DNA of 64,000 nucleotides, taken from Planctomycetota bacterium (GTDB lineage Bacteria > Planctomycetota > UBA1135 > JACQFD01). Position numbers and translations under genes: made by a program. Shown here piece by piece: positions 17,906 through 26,341 of this stretch; position 1 is the stretch's first letter, and each line of letters starts with the position of its first letter. The stretch lies in NCBI GenBank assembly GCA_016200225.1, contig JACQFD010000007.1, positions 22,969 through 86,968 on the forward strand. The letters are read 5' to 3'. The notes under the pieces are model-generated. The model saw nothing but the letters and a program-made list of their open reading frames with translations. It made no database searches and was not told where the DNA came from.

Positions 17906-20328
17906 ATGCGCCCGGCCAAATTCCACGCGCGCGCAGAATCTTTGAAGATGCGCTCGCGCGCGACGAATCGGAACGCGACGCGTTTCTTCACGGCGCATGC
18001 GGGAACGACGCCGAGCTTTTAGGCGTTGTGGAATCTTTATTAAAAATCGACCGCGACGCCGAAGACTCCAAATCGGGATTCCTGACTCCTCCTCGGCCGT
18101 TTTTCGAACTCGAGCTTCCGCCTGGAACGCGCATTGGTAAATATCAATTGGAGCGCAGAATCGGCTCCGGTGGAATGGGAGCAGTTTACGAGGCCACGCA
18201 GGATCATCCGCGGCGAAAAGTGGCCGTCAAACTGTTACGATCCGGAATCGTCTCGGAGGAAACGTCGCGCCGTTTTTTATATGAATCCGAATTCCTCGCC
18301 CGGCTCGACCATCCCTCGGTGGCGCATGTGTATGAAGCCGGCGTGCAGGATGCGATTAGTTATTTTGCGATGGAGTATATCGATAACGGCCGGCCCGTCA
18401 CGAATTACGCCGTCGACGAGAAACTCGATATTTCCGCCAAAGTTAAGATCATGGCGGTCGTTTGCGACGCGGTTCATCACGGGCATCAGAAAGGAATCGT
18501 CCATCGCGATCTGAAACCGGCGAACATTCTCGTAGATCGCGCGGGCCGCGTAAAAATTATCGATTTTGGCATTGCCCACGCGACCGCCGCGGGCGCGGCG
18601 TCCGACGAATTACAAACAAAAGCCGGCGAACTGCTCGGAACATTACAATACATGTCTCCGGAGCAGCTTTCCGGCGGCGCGGGCGACGTCGACACGCGCG
18701 TCGATGTGTATGCTTTGGGAGTCGTATTGTTCGAATTATTGACGGGACGCCGTCCTTTTTCGATCGAAGGGCGGACGCTTCCCGACGCGATCCGTTATTT
18801 GAGCGAGGCGACCGCGCCGGACGCGCGATCGGTGGAACCGCGCGTTTCGGCGGAGTTGAATTGGATATTACAAAAAGCGCTCGAACGCGACCGCGAACGA
18901 CGCTACGATTCCGCCTCGGAACTCGCGGCCGAACTCCGCCGCTGGCTGGCGGGCGAACGCGTCGCGGCCGGCCCTCCGGGAACGGCCTATCGCGTCCGCG
19001 TATTTGTTAGAAAGAATCGCGCGGCGCTCGCGGCCGCCGCGATTATATTTATTTCGCTGCTTGCGGGAGTCGCCGGCCTCTGGCGCGGTCTCGTCGAGGC
19101 GAAGAATGCAACCAATCTCGCGCTCGAAAAAGCAAAACAACAGGAAGCGATGTTTCATTTCGTGCGCGACATGTTCACGCCCGACAACCCCGGCGAGGAC
19201 GAGGAGGGCCAGACGCTCGAACAGCGGCTCGACGCGGCCATCGCGGCGCTCGACAGCGCGTTCCCGAAGCAGCCCGAAATTGTAGCAACGATGCGCGCGA
19301 CGATCGGATCTGTATATTCCGCGATCGGACTACAAAACCGCGCGGAACCGCAGCTGCGTATTGCTTACGATCAGCTCCGTGCGGCGCGCGGCGACGGCGA
19401 CGCCGAGACCGTCCGCGCCGCGTCCCAGCTCGCGGGCATTCTTCGGTCGAAAGGGCGGTTCGGCGAGGCGGCCGATTTGTATCGAATCGCGTGGGAGAAC
19501 GCCGTCAAGACTACAACTCCGGATTCGGAGCGGTCGCGCGGGCTGCTCGCGATTCTCACCGCGATGCTCGAGGGCGGCGGCCGCTGGAGCGACGCTGAAA
19601 TTTGTCAAAATCAATTCATCGAAGCTCAAGTGAAGAGTTCCGGAGCCATAAGTTATGTGGCGGTGCGCGCGCGGACCTCCCGCGCGTCTTTTTTAACTTA
19701 TCTGGGGCGCTGGCGCGAAGCCGCCGCCGACATGCGCGAATTATTAGATCTGCTCATTGCTAATAATCTCGGCGAAGACCGGCGCGCGCTCGATTGCCGT
19801 CGACAACTCGGACGGGCGATGCTTTCCGGCGACGACGCCGCGGCCGCGGACGATGTGCTGGAGAAACTCTTTGCGGATCAAAAGCAATTTCAACAAAAGA
19901 ATATTAATTTACGATTGTCGCATTTTGAAGTTACACATGGAGAATGGCTCGTCGCCCGGGGAAAGTCGAAGGAGGCGTTGCCGATGTTGAAACGCGCGTT
20001 CGAACAACTACAAAAACCACGCGGCGGCCAGCAGGCCGTCGTCGCGGCGCTCGTTTACGCGCGATGTTTAAGAATCGAAGGGTTTCGCGAGGAAGCGGAG
20101 ACTACATTACTAAAAGCCGCGGACAAAGCGCACACGCTGACCGGGGATTCGCATCCGACGACATTACAAGCATTGCTCGAGCTGGCGCAGTTGCGCGCGG
20201 AACTCGGCAAAACCGCCGAGGCGATTGAATTATTAACAACAGTCGAAGCGCGGGCGCGGCAGGCGGGCGGTGGCGCATGTCCGCTCGCGCTCGCAGCGCG
20301 CGAATCGCTGGCGAAACTTCCGAAGTGA
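17902..20328 (+). CDS. Membrane Ser/Thr protein kinase with C-terminal TPR region
   Basis: An 808-residue protein. A cytoplasmic N-terminus of about 75 residues is followed by a complete Hanks-type kinase: Gly loop IGSGGMGAVYE, VAVK lysine near 110, catalytic HRDLKPAN near 201, IDFGIAH and the SPEQLSGG region of the activation segment. One membrane helix lies at about 372-393 (AALAAAAIIFISLLAGVAGLW). The remaining 400 residues are helical repeats with the TPR pattern (for example IGLQNRAEPQLRIAYDQLR and YARCLRIEGFREEAETTLLKA), predicted outside the membrane. The architecture and coupling to the ECF gene by ATGA match the kinase-linked ECF systems of Planctomycetota. The kinase is predicted active because all core residues are present. 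Target and signal are unknown. Confidence 0.92.
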   Translation: MNAPGQIPRARRIFEDALARDESERDAFLHGACGNDAELLGVVESLLKIDRDAEDSKSGFLTPPRPFFELELPPGTRIGKYQLERRIGSGGMGAVYEATQDHPRRKVAVKLLRSGIVSEETSRRFLYESEFLARLDHPSVAHVYEAGVQDAISYFAMEYIDNGRPVTNYAVDEKLDISAKVKIMAVVCDAVHHGHQKGIVHRDLKPANILVDRAGRVKIIDFGIAHATAAGAASDELQTKAGELLGTLQYMSPEQLSGGAGDVDTRVDVYALGVVLFELLTGRRPFSIEGRTLPDAIRYLSEATAPDARSVEPRVSAELNWILQKALERDRERRYDSASELAAELRRWLAGERVAAGPPGTAYRVRVFVRKNRAALAAAAIIFISLLAGVAGLWRGLVEAKNATNLALEKAKQQEAMFHFVRDMFTPDNPGEDEEGQTLEQRLDAAIAALDSAFPKQPEIVATMRATIGSVYSAIGLQNRAEPQLRIAYDQLRAARGDGDAETVRAASQLAGILRSKGRFGEAADLYRIAWENAVKTTTPDSERSRGLLAILTAMLEGGGRWSDAEICQNQFIEAQVKSSGAISYVAVRARTSRASFLTYLGRWREAAADMRELLDLLIANNLGEDRRALDCRRQLGRAMLSGDDAAAADDVLEKLFADQKQFQQKNINLRLSHFEVTHGEWLVARGKSKEALPMLKRAFEQLQKPRGGQQAVVAALVYARCLRIEGFREEAETTLLKAADKAHTLTGDSHPTTLQALLELAQLRAELGKTAEAIELLTTVEARARQAGGGACPLALAARESLAKLPK

Positions 20329-20349
20329 TCGAAACGATCGCTCGAATTG

Positions 20350-22983
20350 TTATTTTCCGGACCGGCGGATCCAGAATTTACGAATCTCGACAATTGTAAT
20401 CGGAATCAGGGAAAACAGCGCGATCGCGCGCCAGTCGTCGAGCGACATCTCGATTGTATGAAACACCGGACGCGCCCAGACGAAATGACAAATCGCCGCC
20501 TGCAGCGCGATGGATACAAAAATCGCGACCGCCAGACGCGTGTTGCCCTTGATGCCGAGGGTAAACGCCGATTTGCGATCGTTTCGGAAACTGAAACAAT
20601 TTAACATTTGCGAAACCACGACCGTGCAAAACACGCCCGTCTGCATCCGCGCTTCCGAAACGGCGCGGCCGCCCGCGCCGCCATTATAAAAATAAACGAG
20701 CGCGAGCATCGCCGCGAGATATAAAGCAAAACCTTGGAATACTGCATTAAAGATCGTTTCCCGGTCGAGCAGGCGCGATCTCCGCGGGCGCGGCGGACGC
20801 TCCATTTCGTCGGGCGACACCGGCTCCGTCGCGAGCGCGAGCGCCGGAGGGCCGTCGGTCACGAGATTCATCCATAATATTTGCGTCGGATGCAGCGGCA
20901 CCGGAAGTCCGAGCGCGGTCGCGGCGCCGACGAGGGCGACTTCGCTAAGATTTCCCGCAAATAAACATAAAAGCGCCCGCCGGATATTTGCATAAACGGC
21001 GCGGCCCTCCTCGACGCCGGCGACGATCGATGCAAAATGATCGTCTGTTACAATCAAATCGGCGGCCTCGCGCGCGACGTCCGTGCCCGTCTGCCCCATC
21101 GCGATGCCAATGTCCGCTTCCTTGATCGCGGGCGCGTCATTGACGCCGTCGCCCGTCATCGCGACCACGGCGCCGCGGCGTTTCCACGCACGGACGATCT
21201 TTAACTTTTGTTCCGGCGCGAGACGCGCGTAAACTGTAATTTTATCGACTTCGTTTTCGAGTTCCGCGTCCGAAAGTTGTTGTAATTCCGCGCCCGTCAC
21301 GGCGATGTCCCCGTCGTGGAATATCCCCACTTCCCGCGCGATGGCCGTCGCGGTGCCGGCGTGGTCGCCCGTTAATAATACAGTTCGAATTCCCGCGCGC
21401 GAACACTCATAAACCGCGTCGCGCACTTCGGGGCGCGGCGTGTCGGCCATTGCTAAGAATCCGAGAAATGTCAAATCCCGCTCGAATCCCGCGGGATCGC
21501 TTCCGAGGGCCGTCGCGTCGAGATCGCGCTTCGCGACGGCGAGCACGCGCATGCCAAGATTCGACAACCGCAATGCCTGCGCGTTCAAAGCCGACGACCG
21601 CGCGTCATCCAGTTCGACTTCCGAGTTCTTTAACAAAACGCGGCTGCATTGTTCGAGGACGAATTCGTGCGCGCCCTTTACAAATAATACCGCCGCGCCG
21701 TCTTTTTTATGTAATGTCGACATCCGGCGGCGGTCCGAGTCGAACGGCGCCTCCGCGACGCGCGGCATCGAAATATCAAAATCGCCATCGCGAACTCCGG
21801 CGCGCGCCGCCGCGGCGACGATCGCCGCTTCTGTAGGATCGCCGCCCGCCGCCGCCGCGCGGGCGTTCGAACAACAAAGCGCCGCGGACAAAACGACGCG
21901 AACGCCTTCGTCCCGCGGATTCCACGGATCCGCGTTCGCGGTGCCGGCGGGGACGACGTCGCGCACGGTGAGTTCGTTTTTTGTTATCGTTCCCGTCTTG
22001 TCCGCGCAAATCACGCTCGCGCAGCCGAGCGTTTCGACCGACGCCAGTCTTCTTAATAATACATGGCGCTTCAGCATGCGTTGGACGCCGATCGCGAGCG
22101 TGATTGTTACAATTGCGGGAAGTCCCTCGGGAATTGCCGCGACGGCGAGGCTCACTGCGGTCAGGAACATTTCGCTTACGACAATTCCACGAAGCACGCC
22201 CGCCAGAAAAACGGCAAGAATCGCGAGCGCGCATACAATTAATAATACTTTTCCGACCTGTCCGAGGTCTTCCTGCAGCGACGTCGGCTCGCGCTCGGCC
22301 TCCCGGACCAAAGTTACTATTTTGCCGAGTTCCGTTTCCGCTCCGGTGCCGAATACGATCGCTCGGGCGCGGCCCGCGCTCACGCTCGTCCCGAGATAAA
22401 CACAACAATGCCGGTCCCCGAGCGAAGTGTTGGAAGCCAGGCTTGCGGCCGTCGATTTTTCGATCGGAAGACTTTCGCCCGTCAGCGCCGATTCGTTCGT
22501 GCGCAGCGACGCATGCCAGACAATGCGCGCGTCGGCCGGCACGAGATCGCCCGGTTCCAATTCTATCAAATCTCCCGGGACGAGCGCGGTCGCCGAAACG
22601 CTCGTGGAAACGCCGCCGCGAATGACGCGCGCTTTCGGCGCCGCGAGATTCTTAAGTAATTGGAGCGCCCTCTCCGCCCGATATTCCTGATAAAAACCGA
22701 CGACCGCGTTTAATATTACAATTGAAATGATAACGCCGAAATCGATCCATTCGCGAAGTACGATACTTAAGATCGCGGCGACGAGCAGGACGCCAACGAT
22801 GGGATTCAGAATCTGCGCTTTTAATATTTCAATTTTTGTCGGACCCTCGTCGCCCGCGATGACGTTGCCCCCGAGCCGCGCGAGACGTGCGCGCGCCTCC
22901 GGTTCGCCGATGCCGTTTTGAGCATCGCTCGCGAGCGCGGCAACGACGCTTTCGATGGGATCATCGTGAAAATGGCCTGACAT
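20350..22983 (-). CDS. P-type cation-transporting ATPase (calcium-ATPase-like, P2A)
   Basis: An 877-residue P-type ATPase. In order: N-terminal cation-ATPase domain, actuator loop with LTGESLP (about 166), phosphorylation motif CADKTGTITKNELT (about 328), hinge motif MTGDGVNDAPAIKEADIGIAMG (near 610, shown within the limit), and six C-terminal membrane helices with NLVTDGPPALALATEP. The order and the NLVTDG motif fit P2A Ca2+/Mn2+ pumps such as PacL; substrate cannot be fixed from sequence alone. The start at 22983 (MSGHFHDDP) is chosen; the open frame continues to 23304 but would overlap the HDOD gene with no family match. The gap of 59 bases to the HDOD stop allows cotranscription. Its 3' end faces the kinase gene 21 bases away. 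Confidence 0.93.
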   Translation of the reverse strand: MSGHFHDDPIESVVAALASDAQNGIGEPEARARLARLGGNVIAGDEGPTKIEILKAQILNPIVGVLLVAAILSIVLREWIDFGVIISIVILNAVVGFYQEYRAERALQLLKNLAAPKARVIRGGVSTSVSATALVPGDLIELEPGDLVPADARIVWHASLRTNESALTGESLPIEKSTAASLASNTSLGDRHCCVYLGTSVSAGRARAIVFGTGAETELGKIVTLVREAEREPTSLQEDLGQVGKVLLIVCALAILAVFLAGVLRGIVVSEMFLTAVSLAVAAIPEGLPAIVTITLAIGVQRMLKRHVLLRRLASVETLGCASVICADKTGTITKNELTVRDVVPAGTANADPWNPRDEGVRVVLSAALCCSNARAAAAGGDPTEAAIVAAAARAGVRDGDFDISMPRVAEAPFDSDRRRMSTLHKKDGAAVLFVKGAHEFVLEQCSRVLLKNSEVELDDARSSALNAQALRLSNLGMRVLAVAKRDLDATALGSDPAGFERDLTFLGFLAMADTPRPEVRDAVYECSRAGIRTVLLTGDHAGTATAIAREVGIFHDGDIAVTGAELQQLSDAELENEVDKITVYARLAPEQKLKIVRAWKRRGAVVAMTGDGVNDAPAIKEADIGIAMGQTGTDVAREAADLIVTDDHFASIVAGVEEGRAVYANIRRALLCLFAGNLSEVALVGAATALGLPVPLHPTQILWMNLVTDGPPALALATEPVSPDEMERPPRPRRSRLLDRETIFNAVFQGFALYLAAMLALVYFYNGGAGGRAVSEARMQTGVFCTVVVSQMLNCFSFRNDRKSAFTLGIKGNTRLAVAIFVSIALQAAICHFVWARPVFHTIEMSLDDWRAIALFSLIPITIVEIRKFWIRRSGK

Positions 22984-23042
22984 GATTCGCTGCAAAGAGT
23001 AGCGGACAAGGCGTCCGTCGAAATGGCGCGATTTGCCGCGAG

Positions 23043-24011
23043 CTACGAAAGGTCCGCGACTTCTCCATACATCTTCGAAGTGACAGCCTCGACAATTTCC
23101 GCCGCTTGGCTGTGGTCGAGGCCGAGAGTTTCGAAGGCTTTGAGTTCGAGAACGGCGAACGGCGCGGCGTGCATGCCGATCCCCATCGCATAACAAATCT
23201 TGTCCGCGGCATCCACCGCGGCGACGACGAGCCGATCCTTCTCGGGTGGGTCGCCCTCGTGATGAAAACTCACGACGGAATGCACGACGTCCGGAAGATG
23301 CCAATGCGTCGCGAGGGATCGTCCCATTTCGGAATGATTCACTTCGAGGAGCGCGAGCGTCTCCCTTTCACTAATATTAAGTATAAGTTTTTTGTTTAGT
23401 CGCGTCAGTTCGGACGCCACGGCGATCTTGCCCACGTCGTGCAAGAGCCCTCCCAAAAACGCGGCCTCCTGATCGAGATGCAATTCGCGGGCGATGAGCA
23501 TCGACAACACGCCGACGCCAACGCTATGAATCCACAATTGATCGTTCAGCCGCGGGTGCACGATGTTGCCGGATGTTACTTTTGTCGCGATGCCGAGCGC
23601 GAGCGCGTGCAGGCGGCGGAATCCGAGGAATGCGATCGCGTGGCGCAGGTCGATGATCCGCTCCTGGGGCGCGTAAAGCGCCGAATTCGCGAATCTTAAT
23701 ACTTCGGCCGCGACCACCGGATCGGTTTTCAAACATCTCGCGATCTTCGCGGTGTCGACATTCGGGTTTTTTAATAATTCGATCAGTTGTATGATCGGCT
23801 GCGGAAACGCGGGCAACTCGAGCGCGGCGTCGACGCGGCGTCGCGCGAGTATTTGTTGTAACAAGCGCGCCTGCGATCCGAGGTCGTGCTCGCCCGGCAA
23901 TTCAATTTTCCCCGTTTGAAACTCGGGCTTTTCGAACCAGCGCGGATCCGGACGAATGCCAAACGCGTTCGAGAGCGCATCGTGGCGGTAGTCCGGGCTG
24001 GCAATGGTCAT
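23043..24011 (-). CDS. HDOD domain protein
   Basis: A 322-residue protein. The HDOD core covers about residues 65-270, beginning LPAFPQPIIQLIELLKNPNVDT and continuing with KTDPVVAAEVLRFANSALY. Later segments are SVGVGVLSMLIA, FLGGLLHDVGKIAVAS and HSEMGRSLATHW, then VVSFHHEG. Unusually for HDOD proteins, the HD-domain residues (LLHDVGKI and FHHEG) look intact, so hydrolase activity is possible. HDOD proteins act in signalling and often sit near flagellar or chemotaxis genes; here fliK-flgD-flgE diverge from it across 253 bases. No receiver or GGDEF domain is attached. Confidence 0.86.
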   Translation of the reverse strand: MTIASPDYRHDALSNAFGIRPDPRWFEKPEFQTGKIELPGEHDLGSQARLLQQILARRRVDAALELPAFPQPIIQLIELLKNPNVDTAKIARCLKTDPVVAAEVLRFANSALYAPQERIIDLRHAIAFLGFRRLHALALGIATKVTSGNIVHPRLNDQLWIHSVGVGVLSMLIARELHLDQEAAFLGGLLHDVGKIAVASELTRLNKKLILNISERETLALLEVNHSEMGRSLATHWHLPDVVHSVVSFHHEGDPPEKDRLVVAAVDAADKICYAMGIGMHAAPFAVLELKAFETLGLDHSQAAEIVEAVTSKMYGEVADLS

Positions 24012-24264
24012 ATTATTAGCACAGAGCTTTTGTAGTATCGAGATTTCACGTGCTCGAACTGGAACGTCCTCCGGCGCGAAAAGCCTGCAGGCAGAATTGG
24101 TCCCACGCGGAAGAAGATTCAGGGCTGTGTTTCCGCGATCCGGCGGCCCGTTTTTTCAACAAGCGCGGCATAAGCGCCGCAAGCGTCCCGACTTTCAGAC
24201 GCTTCGAATTGACGGGTTCCAAAGGCTCGAGTTTGGCCGCGCGATTGCGATTTCAAAGGCGCGA

Positions 24265-25860
24265 ATGAAGATCGAATCCACGTCCAGACACACGGCCGCG
24301 AAGGCTGCCCAAATGAAGCCCAATGTCAGAACAGGGGAAAAGGAAACTACGTTTGAAGAATTGCTGTCGGGAGCGAATGAAGGGACGCAACCTGCGCCGA
24401 ACGCACCGACGACCGTGAGCGCGGCTCCCGGCGATTCGCAAGATTCGTCGGAAAGCGACACAGATAATAAAAAGAATGCGCAGGACGCGCCGTCGACCGA
24501 GATCCTGGCAATCCATGCCGCGCAAGCGGCGCAGCAAACGGTTGTTTACGTAATCGGCGGCACGAATGCTATAAATAACGGCGGCGCCGTCGAACAAAAT
24601 AAGTCTTCGGAATCCAATCAATCCGGCGAGGCCGCGGCGGCCGTGCCTCCGGCGGCGCAAGACACAACGGTTCCGGCCGCGCCCGCCGAGATTCCTAAAT
24701 TTACAGTAAATACGAAGGATCCGGCGGCGCCGGACTTGAAACGCTCCGCTCCCGAGGGCTCCGTCGCGCCGGATTTAACAAATTCAATCTCCGCCGAATC
24801 CGCGCAGGTTACGAATCCACCGGCGGCGCCCGAAATTGCGCCCCGGACGCCGCGCAACGACGAAACCGTTCATAAGAATTCCGAATCCAAGCCGTCGCAG
24901 GCGCCCGTGGAACCTGTGATCGCGGCAAATACTAATAAAACAGAGTCGGCTCCTGTTGTAACGATGACGCCGGCGACGAATCCGCCGGCGGTTGCCGCGA
25001 AAAACGACTCGCCGGAGAAAGTTACGATTCCCGCGCGGCGAACGGCCGCGACGCCGGTCGCGAATATAAAGAAAGTGTCCGGGGAGCCCGCGCCCGCCAA
25101 TACCGCGGTAGCAGCGCCGGAAAATAATAATTTCGACGGCAACAATTCGAATAACAATCCGGGCGCGAACGGAAACGCGGCGTCGATGTCAAGGCAGCCG
25201 TCGCCGGAAACGGCGCCTGTTTTCAAGGGCGCCGCGCCGGCCGCGGAAATTGTTATCGCAACAACTTCCGCTCCGGATCTAAATCAAGCGGCCGCGGTCA
25301 CGGCCGCGACGGCATCGTCCGACGTTGTTACAAAAACCGCGATCAACCTAGCGCCCGCCGCAACTCCGCCGGCTTCCGCGGCGTCGCAGACTCCGCTCGC
25401 GAACGCGATGGAATCGATGCGCGAGAATGTAAATGAAACCGCCGCGTCGATCGTGCGGCAGATTAGTTTACATTTGCGGGCCGGTGCTTCGGAGCTGCGG
25501 CTGCGCCTGGATCCGCCCGGACTCGGAGAATTAAGGATTCGTTTTGTTTATGAAGCCGGCAAGGTCCGGGCGCGCGTCCGGACCGAATTGGAGTCCACGG
25601 CCTCGCTCGTGCGCGAACGGTCGGACGAGTTGCGCGCCTCGATGCGCGAAGCCGGCATTCATATTACCGATCTCGACATCGGCGCGGGCAACGCCGGCGC
25701 GCGCGAGCGCCGCGAGAACTTTAGGGAAGCGCTCGAGGCGCGGACTCCGCCGTTGGAATTTGTAAATTCCGCCGCGCCCGGACCGATTCACAACGAAAAA
25801 ACCGGCGTGTCGAATTTTCCTTCTCGCGAAAACTCTTCCGCGCTCGATCTATTTATTTAA
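24265..25860 (+). CDS. fliK: Flagellar hook-length control protein FliK
   Basis: A 531-residue protein. The long middle (about 30-390) is low complexity, rich in Ala, Pro, Thr, Asn and Glu, as expected for the flexible ruler part. The C-terminal Flg_hook domain is at about 402-480 with ELRLRLDPPGLGELRIRF and a VRARVRTE strand, ending in a DLDIGAG-like segment. FliK measures hook length and switches export specificity at FlhB. It is followed by flgD after 34 bases and flgE, the normal neighbour order. The ATG at 24265 (MKIESTSRH) is selected; the open frame reaches 24004, but that part reads as noise and overlaps the divergent HDOD start. The 253-base upstream gap holds no recognised sigma-28 or sigma-54 promoter. 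Confidence 0.88.
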   Translation: MKIESTSRHTAAKAAQMKPNVRTGEKETTFEELLSGANEGTQPAPNAPTTVSAAPGDSQDSSESDTDNKKNAQDAPSTEILAIHAAQAAQQTVVYVIGGTNAINNGGAVEQNKSSESNQSGEAAAAVPPAAQDTTVPAAPAEIPKFTVNTKDPAAPDLKRSAPEGSVAPDLTNSISAESAQVTNPPAAPEIAPRTPRNDETVHKNSESKPSQAPVEPVIAANTNKTESAPVVTMTPATNPPAVAAKNDSPEKVTIPARRTAATPVANIKKVSGEPAPANTAVAAPENNNFDGNNSNNNPGANGNAASMSRQPSPETAPVFKGAAPAAEIVIATTSAPDLNQAAAVTAATASSDVVTKTAINLAPAATPPASAASQTPLANAMESMRENVNETAASIVRQISLHLRAGASELRLRLDPPGLGELRIRFVYEAGKVRARVRTELESTASLVRERSDELRASMREAGIHITDLDIGAGNAGARERRENFREALEARTPPLEFVNSAAPGPIHNEKTGVSNFPSRENSSALDLFI

Positions 25861-25894
25861 TTAACTTTTCCCGTTTCGTCGAAATCAAAGTTCC

Positions 25895-26323
25895 ATGACA
25901 TCATTAAACTCGGTCTCCGGCGTCCAACGAAGCTCGTCCGCGGGCGGCGGTCCCAACGTCGACCAGAGCCAATTCTTGAATCTTCTCGTCAACCAATTGA
26001 AGAATCAGAACCCGCTCGAGCCGGTCTCGAACGATCAATTTATCACGCAGCTCGCGCAGTTTCAGGGCGTTCAAGCCCAGCAAACGACAAATGATAACTT
26101 GAACACGCTGATCAATCTCAACGCGGCCTCGGCGACGATCTCGCACCTCACCGAGGCGAGTTCGCTTCTCGGAAAGAAAATTAATTATCAAGATCCGAGC
26201 ACGGGCGACAGCAAGACGGGAGTTGTTACATCCGTCGGATTGAACAACGGCACCGTGGTCGCCAACGTGGGCGACAACCCCATACCGATTTTACTTATCA
26301 CCGGAATCCAACCCAATTCATAA
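25895..26323 (+). CDS. flgD: Flagellar hook assembly scaffold FlgD, short form
   Basis: A 142-residue protein. The FlgD N-terminal signature is clear: QSQFLNLLVNQLKNQNPLEP, then NDQFITQLAQFQGVQ. A short beta segment (ASSLLGKKINYQ..TGVVTSV) follows and the protein stops at about 142 residues, so the Ig/tudor region of the longer enterobacterial FlgD is largely missing. Such short hook-capping proteins are common outside enterics. It should cap the growing hook and be discarded. It lies 18 bases before flgE, in one operon with fliK. Confidence 0.9.
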   Translation: MTSLNSVSGVQRSSSAGGGPNVDQSQFLNLLVNQLKNQNPLEPVSNDQFITQLAQFQGVQAQQTTNDNLNTLINLNAASATISHLTEASSLLGKKINYQDPSTGDSKTGVVTSVGLNNGTVVANVGDNPIPILLITGIQPNS

Positions 26324-26327
26324 TAAA

Positions 26328-26334
26328 AGAAGGA
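26328..26334 (+). promoter_or_regulatory. Shine-Dalgarno sequence of flgE
   Basis: AGAAGGA lies seven bases before the flgE ATG at 26342, an optimal site. Strong sites are rare in this window, fitting the high output needed for the hook subunit. Confidence 0.6.
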
Positions 26335-26341
26335 CATAACC

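Noticed and set aside
22984..23304. Upstream extension of the P-type ATPase frame
   Set aside because: Overlaps the HDOD gene and reads as Arg-rich noise; the family N-terminus begins at 22983.
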